The notes under the pieces are model-generated. The model saw only the letters and a list, made by a program, of their open reading frames with translations, was not told the origin of the DNA and made no database searches. Shown here one piece after another: positions 9,999-16,990 of a stretch of 64,000 nucleotides of DNA (positions are counted from its first letter, which is position 1; each line of letters starts with the position of its first letter). Source of the stretch: Streptomyces lomondensis (lineage in GTDB: Bacteria; Actinomycetota; Actinomycetes; Streptomycetales; Streptomycetaceae); contig NZ_BMWC01000002.1 in assembly GCF_014651035.1 (NCBI RefSeq), positions 434,001 through 498,000 of the forward strand. Reading direction: 5' to 3'. A program made the translations under genes and the position numbers.

Positions 9999-10029
9999 GG
10001 GTCGGGGCTGCCTGTGCCGCTCCGGTGGG

Positions 10030-11478
10030 TCAGCCGAGGTCGATCTCCGGGTAGAGCGGGAAGCCGGACACGAGGTCGGTGGCGCGGCGGGAGATCTCGT
10101 CCGCGATCTTCGGCTCGAGGACGTGGGCCGCCTTGGAGGGGGTGCCCGACTTGGTCGTGCCCGGCTCCGTGGTGGTGAGGACGCGGTCGATCAGGGCCGC
10201 GACCTCGTCCATCTCGGCGGTTCCCAGGCCACGGGTCGTGAGCGCGGGCGTGCCGATGCGGATGCCGGAGGTGTACCAGGCGCCGTTCGGGTCGGCCGGG
10301 ATGGCGTTGCGGTTGGTGACGATGCCGGAGTCCAGCAGGGCGGCCTCGGCCTGGCGGCCGGTGAGGCCGTAGGAGGAGGCGACGTCGATCAGGTTCAGGT
10401 GGTTGTCCGTGCCGCCCGTGACCAGCGTGGCGCCGCGGCGCATCAGGCCCTCGGCGAGGGCGCGGGAGTTGTCGACGATGCGCTGGGCGTAGTCGCGGAA
10501 GGACTCCTGGCGGGCCTCCGCGAGGGCGACGGCCTTGGCGGCCATGACGTGCGGGAGCGGGCCGCCGAGGACCATCGGGCAGCCGCGGTCGACCTGGTCC
10601 TTCAGGGAGTCGTCGCACAGGACCATGCCGCCGCGGGGGCCGCGCAGGGACTTGTGGGTGGTCGTGGTCACGATCTGGGCGTGCGGGACCGGGTCGAAGT
10701 CGCCGGTCAGGACCTTGCCCGCGACCAGGCCGGCGAAGTGCGCCATGTCCACCATCAGCGTGGCGCCGACCTCGTCGGCGATCTCGCGCATGATCCGGAA
10801 GTTCACCAGACGGGGGTAGGCCGAGTAGCCCGCGACGATGATCAGCGGCTTGAACTCGCGGGCCGAGGCGCGCAGGGCCTCGTAGTCGATCAGGCCCGTG
10901 GCCGGGTCCGTGCCGTAGGAGCGCTGGTCGAACATCTTGCCGGAGATGTTCGGGCGGAAGCCGTGGGTGAGGTGGCCGCCGGCGTCCAGGGACATGCCGA
11001 GCATGCGCTGGTTGCCGAAGGCGCGGCGCAGCTCCGCCCAGTCCTCCTCGGAGAGTTCGTTGACCTGGCGGACGCCGGCCTTCTCCAGGGCGGGCAGCTC
11101 GACGCGCTGGGCGAGGACCGACCAGAAGGCGACGAGGTTGGCGTCGATGCCGGAGTGCGGCTGGACGTAGGCGTGGCGGGCGCCGAAGAGTTCCTTGGCG
11201 TGCTCGGCGGCGAGGGACTCGACGGTGTCGACGTTGCGGCAGCCGGCGTAGAAGCGGCGGCCGATGGTGCCCTCGGCGTACTTGTCGCTGAACCAGTTGC
11301 CCATCGCGAGAAGCGTGGCCGGGGAGGCGTAGTTCTCGGAGGCGATCAGCTTGAGCATCTCGCGCTGGTCGGCGACCTCCTGGCCGATGGCGTCCGCTAC
11401 GCGGGGTTCCACGGCGCGGATGACGTCGAGGGCGGCGCGGTAGGCGGTGGAAGCGGTGGAGAGGGGCTCGGCTGGCAT
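10030..11478 (-). CDS. glyA: Serine hydroxymethyltransferase
   Basis: The 482-residue PLP enzyme converts serine and tetrahydrofolate to glycine and 5,10-methylene-THF, feeding one-carbon units to purines and methionine. The PLP-binding lysine lies in [14 protein letters not shown], preceded by [11 protein letters not shown]; the N-terminal [16 protein letters not shown] block is typical. It is longer than the E. coli enzyme, as in other Streptomyces, through an insertion around residues 115-160. The ATG at 11476-11478 has GGAGG at six bases. A ZTP riboswitch lies in the leader, which links expression to the folate/purine state. The convergent neighbour (exported protein) ends 31 bp away. Confidence 0.95.
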   Translation of the reverse strand: MPAEPLSTASTAYRAALDVIRAVEPRVADAIGQEVADQREMLKLIASENYASPATLLAMGNWFSDKYAEGTIGRRFYAGCRNVDTVESLAAEHAKELFGARHAYVQPHSGIDANLVAFWSVLAQRVELPALEKAGVRQVNELSEEDWAELRRAFGNQRMLGMSLDAGGHLTHGFRPNISGKMFDQRSYGTDPATGLIDYEALRASAREFKPLIIVAGYSAYPRLVNFRIMREIADEVGATLMVDMAHFAGLVAGKVLTGDFDPVPHAQIVTTTTHKSLRGPRGGMVLCDDSLKDQVDRGCPMVLGGPLPHVMAAKAVALAEARQESFRDYAQRIVDNSRALAEGLMRRGATLVTGGTDNHLNLIDVASSYGLTGRQAEAALLDSGIVTNRNAIPADPNGAWYTSGIRIGTPALTTRGLGTAEMDEVAALIDRVLTTTEPGTTKSGTPSKAAHVLEPKIADEISRRATDLVSGFPLYPEIDLG

Positions 11479-11504
11479 GTGGGACCTCCGGACGTTGCGT
11501 TCAG

Positions 11505-11622
11505 CGTTCACGGTACGGCCCAGGCGCACGGCACGGTTCCGGCACCCGGGGTTCAGCCAGGTCCGGGGGCCGCTTCCCGATGGTCGGTCCCATCCCAGCA
11601 CGCCAGTCACGGCCCGGCGCCA
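11505..11622 (-). promoter_or_regulatory. ZTP (pfl-type) riboswitch in the glyA leader
   Basis: Read on the minus strand the glyA leader contains the conserved pfl blocks in order: CGTGACTGGCG, then a TGGGATGGGACC stretch, ACCATCGGGAAGC, and after a variable hairpin CCGTGCGCCTGGGC. These are the conserved parts of the ZMP/ZTP aptamer (pseudoknot between the first and last blocks). ZTP signals 10-formyl-THF shortage, and the class is known upstream of glyA, folD and purH in actinobacteria. The aptamer ends about 30 bases before the glyA ribosome binding site, a distance that fits translational control. Exact ends are approximate. Confidence 0.85.
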
Positions 11623-11853
11623 GCCTACCGGGCGGCACGGAGTGCCGGGCGGGGCGTCCACCATCCGGGCGCTGAGTCTTCCGTCGCCCAGCTCATCTTC
11701 GTGGATGACCTAATCTCGTTCATTGCTGCGTCGCAGTAACACAGCGATTCCAGAACAACTCGCCAAGAGCGAAGGGATGTTGAGCCGCTCCTCGGACTAC
11801 CATTGCGTCACCACGAACAGTGAACCGTTGCCGGTTGCAGAGAAGGAGCAGAA
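11623..11853. other. Intergenic junction: glyA promoter side and left edge of acquired AAA-DUF4276 pair
   Basis: The first bases should hold the glyA promoter (a TAGGCT hexamer lies just upstream of the riboswitch on minus). From about 11,690 the GC content falls visibly and the text changes character (GACCTAATCTCGTTCATTG), marking the left edge of the acquired segment. No integrase, tRNA or clear direct repeat was seen at this edge, and no confident promoter for the AAA gene. Confidence 0.5.
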
Positions 11854-13056
11854 ATGCGCCCCCCAGTGATCGAGTCAATCAAGATCGAGAATTACCGAGT
11901 ACTACAGAATGTTGAAATCAGGAATCTGAAGCCTTTCACAGTACTGCTCGGCCCAAACGGCAGCGGAAAGTCCACACTGTTCGACGTGTTCGCATTCATG
12001 GAGACCTGCTTCACTCTCGGCGTACGGACCGCTTGGGACAGAAGAGGCGGCCTGCGCCAACTCCGGTCACGGAATTCCAATGGCGCGGTTGCCATCCAGA
12101 TTTCCTACCGTGAGAAGCCGCGGGAAAGACTCCTGACCTATCGTCTCGAGATTACAGAAGAGAGAGGGCGCCCAGTAGTCAGCCGAGAGTGGCTGCGGTG
12201 GACCGTGAGTCCAGCGCAGGGTCGACCGCGCCACATTCTCGACTTCCAGAACGGTGCGGGGTACGTTGTCGACGAGGAAACGGCGAGTGCTCAGCAAGAA
12301 GCACTGGATGGCCCGGACAAGCTGGCCGTCAATGCTCTGGGCCAGTTCAAGTCCCACCGTCGCGTCGCGGCGCTTCGGCGATTCATTTCTGGGTGGTATC
12401 TCTCCTACCTTTCCGTAGCTGAAGAGAGGCAGTCCCCGGTTGCGGGACCACAGGAGAAGCTTTCCCAATCGGGTGACAACATCAGCAACGTGCTGCAGTT
12501 CCTCAAGGAGAACCACCCAGAACGCCTGAGCGCGGTGATCGACGCCCTGAGGGAAACAGTGCCCGCGTTGGAGAGGATCGACTACGACACTTCACCTGAC
12601 GGCCGATTGGTCCTGTTTATCAAGGATGCTCCCTTCGATGATTCAGTGCTGGCCAGCAACGCATCCGATGGAACACTGAAGCTGCTTTCTTACCTGACTC
12701 TTCTTTATGACCCGGCCCCGGCGCCCTTCATCGGCATCGAAGAGCCTGAGAACCACCTGTATCCCACCGTCCTGCCCGGCCTGGCCGACCAGTGCCGTCA
12801 GGCCAGCGAGCGGTCACAGGTTCTCGTGACGACTCATTCGCATGACTTCGTCAACTCGTGCAAGCCGGACGAGGTGATTGCGCTCTACCGAGGGAAGGAC
12901 GGATACACTCGAGTGGTGCGCCCGCACACCATTCCCCTAGTGACCGACATGCTGGAGAACGGGGCACTCCTGGGGACGCTCTGGCAAGAGAATTACTTCG
13001 ACGATCTACCTTCGCCGAAAACCCCGGTGGCCGAGGTGGAAGGAAAGGAGCAGTGA
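11854..13056 (+). CDS. ABC-type AAA ATPase of a probable defence pair
   Basis: The 400-residue protein has an ABC/SMC-like ATPase fold: Walker A GPNGSGKS at residues 33-40, a signature-like NASDGTLKLLS, Walker B FIGIEEPENHLYP and an H-loop TTHSHDFVN. It belongs to the AAA_21/OLD-like ATPases that are common in phage-defence and toxin systems rather than in transport, since no membrane partner exists. The ATG follows AAGGAG. The next gene, a DUF4276 protein, overlaps it by GTGA. GC content is clearly lower than in the flanks and codon use is more relaxed, consistent with transfer. Activity and target are unknown. Confidence 0.85.
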   Translation: MRPPVIESIKIENYRVLQNVEIRNLKPFTVLLGPNGSGKSTLFDVFAFMETCFTLGVRTAWDRRGGLRQLRSRNSNGAVAIQISYREKPRERLLTYRLEITEERGRPVVSREWLRWTVSPAQGRPRHILDFQNGAGYVVDEETASAQQEALDGPDKLAVNALGQFKSHRRVAALRRFISGWYLSYLSVAEERQSPVAGPQEKLSQSGDNISNVLQFLKENHPERLSAVIDALRETVPALERIDYDTSPDGRLVLFIKDAPFDDSVLASNASDGTLKLLSYLTLLYDPAPAPFIGIEEPENHLYPTVLPGLADQCRQASERSQVLVTTHSHDFVNSCKPDEVIALYRGKDGYTRVVRPHTIPLVTDMLENGALLGTLWQENYFDDLPSPKTPVAEVEGKEQ

Positions 13057-13715
13057 GAAAGAAGAGGAGAGACCACCTCGGTGCAGCGAAAAAAGGAATC
13101 ATCCAACTCGAGGTACTTGTCGAAGAAGAGTCGGCCAGTGAGGCGCTTAAGTCCGTCCTCGCCAAGATCACGGAGGGGAAGCGAGTCAAAGTAGGGATTC
13201 GCCAGTTCCGGGGAAAGCCGGACTTGCTGAAGAAACTGCCGGACCGTCTCAGCGGTTACGCCGCCTCGAGAAGGCGAGGTGAAGATGTGAGAGTTGTCGT
13301 CCTGGTCGACCGAGATACTGACGACTGCGTGCTCTTGAAGAGGCAGCTTGACAAAGCAACGGCCGACGCCGGTCTGGTCTCGCGCTCTCGACGTGACGGC
13401 AGCGGAACTTTTCACGTATTGAACAGAATCGCCATTCGAGAGCTTGAGGCATGGTACTTCGGTGACTGGGCTGCCGTGCTGGCAGGCTTTCCCAAGGCGC
13501 CGCGGACCGCCCCGCGCGCCTACCGAGGCAACCCGGACACACCCAGCGGCAAATGCTCAGATGCTTTTGAGGCAGCTCTGCGCGCGGAAGGTATCCGAAT
13601 CTCGTCCAAGCCTGAGTGGGGGCGCAGGATTGGACCGCACCTGAACGTGGATGAGAACCGTTCCCCGAGCTTCGTCGCATTCGTCACGGGAGTCCGCGAG
13701 ATACTCGACTCCTGA
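13053..13715 (+). CDS. DUF4276 family protein, Toprim-like partner of the AAA ATPase
   Basis: The 220-residue product starts at GTG 13053, overlapping the ATPase stop, with GGAAAGGAG in front. The Toprim-like features are an early acidic strand (LEVLVEEESASEAL), the VVVLVDRDTDDC block with the DxD acids, and the DUF4276 hallmark IAIRELEAWYFGD. DUF4276 is related to RloB-type Toprim proteins, which pair with AAA ATPases in systems such as AbiL, and is predicted to be a nuclease or nucleic-acid binding effector. Here the ATPase may sense and the DUF4276 protein may act. It ends 42 bp from a convergent gene, where normal high GC returns. Confidence 0.8.
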   Translation: MRKKRRDHLGAAKKGIIQLEVLVEEESASEALKSVLAKITEGKRVKVGIRQFRGKPDLLKKLPDRLSGYAASRRRGEDVRVVVLVDRDTDDCVLLKRQLDKATADAGLVSRSRRDGSGTFHVLNRIAIRELEAWYFGDWAAVLAGFPKAPRTAPRAYRGNPDTPSGKCSDAFEAALRAEGIRISSKPEWGRRIGPHLNVDENRSPSFVAFVTGVREILDS

Positions 13716-13757
13716 ACCGAGCCCTCCCCCAGCTTTGACACCTGGCCACCACGCCCC

Positions 13758-14933
13758 CTACAAGATCACATGCGGCAGGAACCGTGCGTACTCGTCCGTG
13801 ATCAGGCCCGAGGACTCGCGGATGCCCAGGCCCGCCGACTCGTTCTCCACCACCCATGCGCCGAGGACCACTCGGTTGCCGTCGAAGTCGGGCAGGGGGG
13901 CCAGCTGCTGGTAGCAGCAGGGTTCGTCGCGTGGGGTGCGGTCCGTGCCGGGCTCGTGGATCGTGACGCCCGCGCCCTCTCGGCCGAGGAGGGGCTTGGC
14001 GGCCCAGGACGGCAGGTCGCGGGGGCCGTCCAGGTAGGCAGGGAGGAGGTTGGGGTGGCCGGGGTACAGCTCCCAGAGGATGGCCAGCAGGGCCTTGTTG
14101 CTGAGGAGCATCTTCCAGGCCGGTTCGATCCAGAGGGTGGAGCCGGTGCCGCCGCCGTTGTCGAGGGTGTTCAGGACGTGGTCGGCGAAGCGATCGGTGG
14201 TGAGCCACTCCCAGGGGTAGAGCTTGAAGATGCTCCGGATGAAGCGGAGGCGCTGGTCGACGAAGCGGCCGGAGAGGCGGTCCCAGCCGATCTCCTCCAT
14301 GGAGATCCAGTCGGTGGCGAGGCCGGCCTGCTCGGCGGTCTCCTTGAGGTAGGCGACAGTCATCATGTCCTCGCCGAGTTCGTCGGCGGAGGAGTAGGCG
14401 AAGTAGAGGGGGCTGCCCGGCGGCAGGAGGGCGGCCTGGTGCTTCCAGGCGTCCATGAGGCGCTCGTGGAGGGAGTTCCACTGGTCGGCGCCGGGGAAGC
14501 GCTCCTCCATCCAGAACCACTGGGGCGACGCGGCCTCGACCAGGGAGGTGGGGGTGTCGGCGTTGTACTCCAGGAGCTTGGCCGGGCCGGTGCCGTCGTA
14601 GCGGAGGTCGAAACGGCCGTAGATGGACGGGAGTTCGGCTCGGCGGTGCCAGGCCTCGGCGACCGCCCGGGCCACCCGGGGGTCGGTGATGCCCAGATCG
14701 GCGAAGCGGTCCTCGGCGACGATGTGCTCGGCCGCCGCCAGGCACATGCGGTGGAGTTCCTCGACCACCTCCTCCAGGGCCTCGATCTCCGGAAGGGTGA
14801 AGACGTAGTACGCGCTCTCGTCCCAGTAAGGGCGCAGGGAGTCGTCCGGGTAGCGGGTGAGCGGGTAGATCAGGCCCTGTTCCTCGACGGTCTGCTGCCA
14901 GCCGGGGCGGGGCTCGATGGTGCGGCGTTCCAT
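13758..14933 (-). CDS. Glutathionylspermidine synthase family protein (YgiC-like ATP-grasp)
   Basis: The 391-residue protein matches the ATP-grasp synthetase domain of glutathionylspermidine synthase. Visible blocks are GRFDLRYDGTGPAKLLEYNADTPTS, IEPAWKMLLSNKALLAILW and KPLLGREGAGVTI (descriptions cut to family motifs), plus EDMMTVAYLKETAEQAG. Actinomycetes lack glutathione, so the real substrate must differ; stand-alone members such as E. coli YgiC/YjfC are of unknown substrate and probably join a peptide to an amine. It lies 15 bp downstream of a small lipoprotein gene, an order like E. coli ygiB-ygiC. It is convergent with the AAA-DUF4276 pair. Confidence 0.8.
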   Translation of the reverse strand: MERRTIEPRPGWQQTVEEQGLIYPLTRYPDDSLRPYWDESAYYVFTLPEIEALEEVVEELHRMCLAAAEHIVAEDRFADLGITDPRVARAVAEAWHRRAELPSIYGRFDLRYDGTGPAKLLEYNADTPTSLVEAASPQWFWMEERFPGADQWNSLHERLMDAWKHQAALLPPGSPLYFAYSSADELGEDMMTVAYLKETAEQAGLATDWISMEEIGWDRLSGRFVDQRLRFIRSIFKLYPWEWLTTDRFADHVLNTLDNGGGTGSTLWIEPAWKMLLSNKALLAILWELYPGHPNLLPAYLDGPRDLPSWAAKPLLGREGAGVTIHEPGTDRTPRDEPCCYQQLAPLPDFDGNRVVLGAWVVENESAGLGIRESSGLITDEYARFLPHVIL

Positions 14934-14948
14934 CTGCGTACGGCCCGG

Positions 14949-15302
14949 TCAGCCGCCGCCGCTGCCGGAGCAGCCGAAGCCGCCCCGGTCGACGGCCTCG
15001 CTGCGGCTGAAGGTGCCGTAGTCGGCGTAGCCGCCGCTGACCTCGGCGTCGTAGTACCAGTCGGCGTCCATGCGCTGGGTCTTGCCGGTCTTCTTGCGGC
15101 CCTTGCCGACGGAGGAACCGCCGGACGACGACGTGCAGTTCTTGTCGGCGACGATCTTGTAGCCGTTGATGTAGTCGTAGCTGTCCCGGTCCACACAGCG
15201 GCGGTCCGGGTCGGAGCCGCACGCGGACAGGGCCGCCGCGAGGACGCCCATCCCGCCCAGCACCACCGTGCTCGAACGCAGTCGCCGCCGTGTTTCCGCC
15301 AT
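14949..15302 (-). CDS. Small lipoprotein, YgiB-like (Gly/Ser-rich tail)
   Basis: The 117-residue product starts at ATG 15302 behind GGGGAGA, has a lipoprotein signal peptide with lipobox LSAC, a short domain with several Cys (RRCVDRDSYDYINGYKIV) and a tail ending RGGFGCSGSGGG. The Gly-rich tail and the position just before a YgiC-like synthetase recall the E. coli YgiB (DUF1190) family. If right, the two proteins act together at the cell surface, but the similarity is mostly architectural. The longer upstream ATG at 15335 would add a leader without a ribosome binding site. Confidence 0.7.
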   Translation of the reverse strand: MAETRRRLRSSTVVLGGMGVLAAALSACGSDPDRRCVDRDSYDYINGYKIVADKNCTSSSGGSSVGKGRKKTGKTQRMDADWYYDAEVSGGYADYGTFSRSEAVDRGGFGCSGSGGG

Positions 15303-15416
15303 GTCGGTGTCTCCCCGTGGTGTCCCCGTGTGCACTGCCGAGCGGACAGCCTAGAGATCGGTGAGAAGGGACGCGCACGAGCCCCCCGTCTACCGGCCTC
15401 CCCGTACCGTCGATTT

Positions 15417-16274
15417 GTGATCTTTGGAATGCTGTGCGCCCTTGGTGCCGCCGTCTGCTTCGGTACGGCGACGGTGCTTCAGGCGATCGCCGCGCGGGCG
15501 GCGGCCGCGACCGGGCCGGGCGGGGATGTGGCGCTGCTGTGGCGGGCGCTGCGGCAGTGGCGGTATCTGGCCGGGCTCGCGCTGGACGGGCTGGGTTTCG
15601 TGTTGCAGATCCTCGCGCTGCGCTCCGTGCCGATCTACGCCGTGGGGGCGGCGCTGGCCGCGAGTCTGGCGGTGACGGCGGTGGTCGCGGCGCGGCTGCT
15701 GAGGGTGCGGCTGAGCCGGGTCGAGTGGGCGGCGGTGGGGGTGGTGTGCGCCGGGCTCGCGCTGCTCGGGCTGGCGTCGGGGGCGGAGGGCGACGGGGCC
15801 GGGCCGGCCTGGCTGAGGTGGGCGCTGGTCGGCGCGGTGGCCGGGGTGCTGCTGCTCGGGGTCGCGGGCGGGCGGCTGCCGGAGCGGGGGCGGGCGCTCG
15901 CGCTGGGGCTGGGTGCGGGGCTGGGGTTCGGGGTGGTGGAGGTGGCGGTGCGGCTCATCGACGGGCTCACGCCGGCCGCGCTCTTCACCAACCCGGCGGC
16001 GTACGCGCTGCTGCTCGGCGGCGGGGCCGCGTTCCTGTTGCTGACCTCCGCCCTCCAGCGCGGGTCGGTCACCACGGCGACCGCCGGGCTGGTGCTCGGG
16101 GAGACGGTCGCGCCCGCGCTGATCGGCGTGGTGTGGCTCGGGGACCGGACGCGGCCAGGGCTGGGGTGGCTGGCGGTGCTCGGTTTCGCGGTGGCGGTGG
16201 CCGGGGCGCTGGCGCTGTCGCGGTTCGGGGAGGCGCCGGTCGAGTCGGCGGACCGCGTGGCCGCGCGGAAGTGA
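15417..16274 (+). CDS. DMT-family (EamA-like) integral membrane protein
   Basis: The 285-residue protein is almost wholly hydrophobic, with about nine or ten helices starting MLCALGAAVCFGTATVLQAIAARA and ending VAVAGALALSRFG. The pattern of short helices with a duplicated layout fits the drug/metabolite transporter superfamily; the transported compound is unknown. The start is GTG 15417 or ATG 15429, with no strong ribosome binding site for either. It is divergent from the YgiB-like lipoprotein gene and precedes the aminobenzoate operon by about 100 bp, so a role as its exporter is possible but unproven. Confidence 0.75.
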   Translation: MIFGMLCALGAAVCFGTATVLQAIAARAAAATGPGGDVALLWRALRQWRYLAGLALDGLGFVLQILALRSVPIYAVGAALAASLAVTAVVAARLLRVRLSRVEWAAVGVVCAGLALLGLASGAEGDGAGPAWLRWALVGAVAGVLLLGVAGGRLPERGRALALGLGAGLGFGVVEVAVRLIDGLTPAALFTNPAAYALLLGGGAAFLLLTSALQRGSVTTATAGLVLGETVAPALIGVVWLGDRTRPGLGWLAVLGFAVAVAGALALSRFGEAPVESADRVAARK

Positions 16275-16378
16275 CCGCAAGTGCTTTCCCGGCTACCGAA
16301 AGCCTTCACCTTCCGAACATCCCGAAAATTGTTTGTTGAATCTTGAACGCGAGGGGAGCGCTTTCCGTATGGGACGGC

Positions 16379-16959
16379 GTGGCCAGTAATCCCGTCACGG
16401 TCACCGTGGCCTATCGCGTGACGCCGGGCCGTGCGGTCGACTTTCACTCCTGGGGGTGGGCCATGCTGGGCGCGAACGCGCGGCAGCCGGGTTTTCTGGG
16501 GGGGGTGGCGTACTTGTCGACGGAGAGGCGGAGTGGCATGTCGTCTATCGCTTCGCCAGCGAGGGTTCGGCCCTGGCCTGGGAGAAATCGACGTCCCGGG
16601 CACAGTGGGACGCCCGGCTGGAGGGGATCGCCCGGGAGGCCGAGCGCAGAAGGGTGCGGGGCGCCCGGGCCTGGTTCGACGCGCAGACGCTGACGCCCGC
16701 GCCGCCGGCTCCGCCGTCGAAATGGAAACTGTGGTTCGTGAATATGAGCGCGGTATTTCCGCCAGTGCTCCTGTTCAATCTGACGGTGCTTCCCTATCTC
16801 GGTGACCTCAATGCACTGTTTCGCACGCTGCTGTTGTGTCTGTGTGTGACCGCCCTTGTCACCTGGATTCTCATGCCGCGGCTCCAGCGTTTCTTCAGGA
16901 AATGGCTGTACCCGTCGCTCCAGGCGCTGCGCGGCCGGCACAAACGCCGGACGACCTAG
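16379..16959 (+). pseudogene. Antibiotic biosynthesis monooxygenase (ABM)-like membrane protein, frameshifted at a G8 run
   Basis: Two frames together give one normal product. From GTG 16379 the first frame reads VTVTVAYRVTPGRAVDFHSW to PGFLGG. The continuation GGVLVDGEAEWHVVYRF lies one frame over, after a run of eight G at 16498-16505. Nine G would restore a single protein with an ABM-type ferredoxin-like domain and a C-terminal pair of membrane helices (VLLFNLTVLPYLG, LLLCLCVTALVTWIL). It may be a true mutation, a slippage-controlled gene or a sequence error. A GTG at 16456 could still give a shorter protein in the second frame. It is the first gene of the aminobenzoate operon, 31 bp before pabAB. 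Confidence 0.7.
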
Positions 16960-16990
16960 GTCCGTGAACGAACAGAGGGGGGTGGGCCGG

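Noticed and set aside
11479..11853. Attachment site or tRNA remnant at the left edge of the acquired pair
   Set aside because: I found no tRNA-like sequence and no direct repeat matching the right edge near 13,716-13,757.
12858..13052. An upstream N-terminal extension of the DUF4276 protein
   Set aside because: The extension overlaps the ATPase C-terminus, is low-complexity, and the GTG at 13053 has a strong ribosome binding site and a GTGA overlap.
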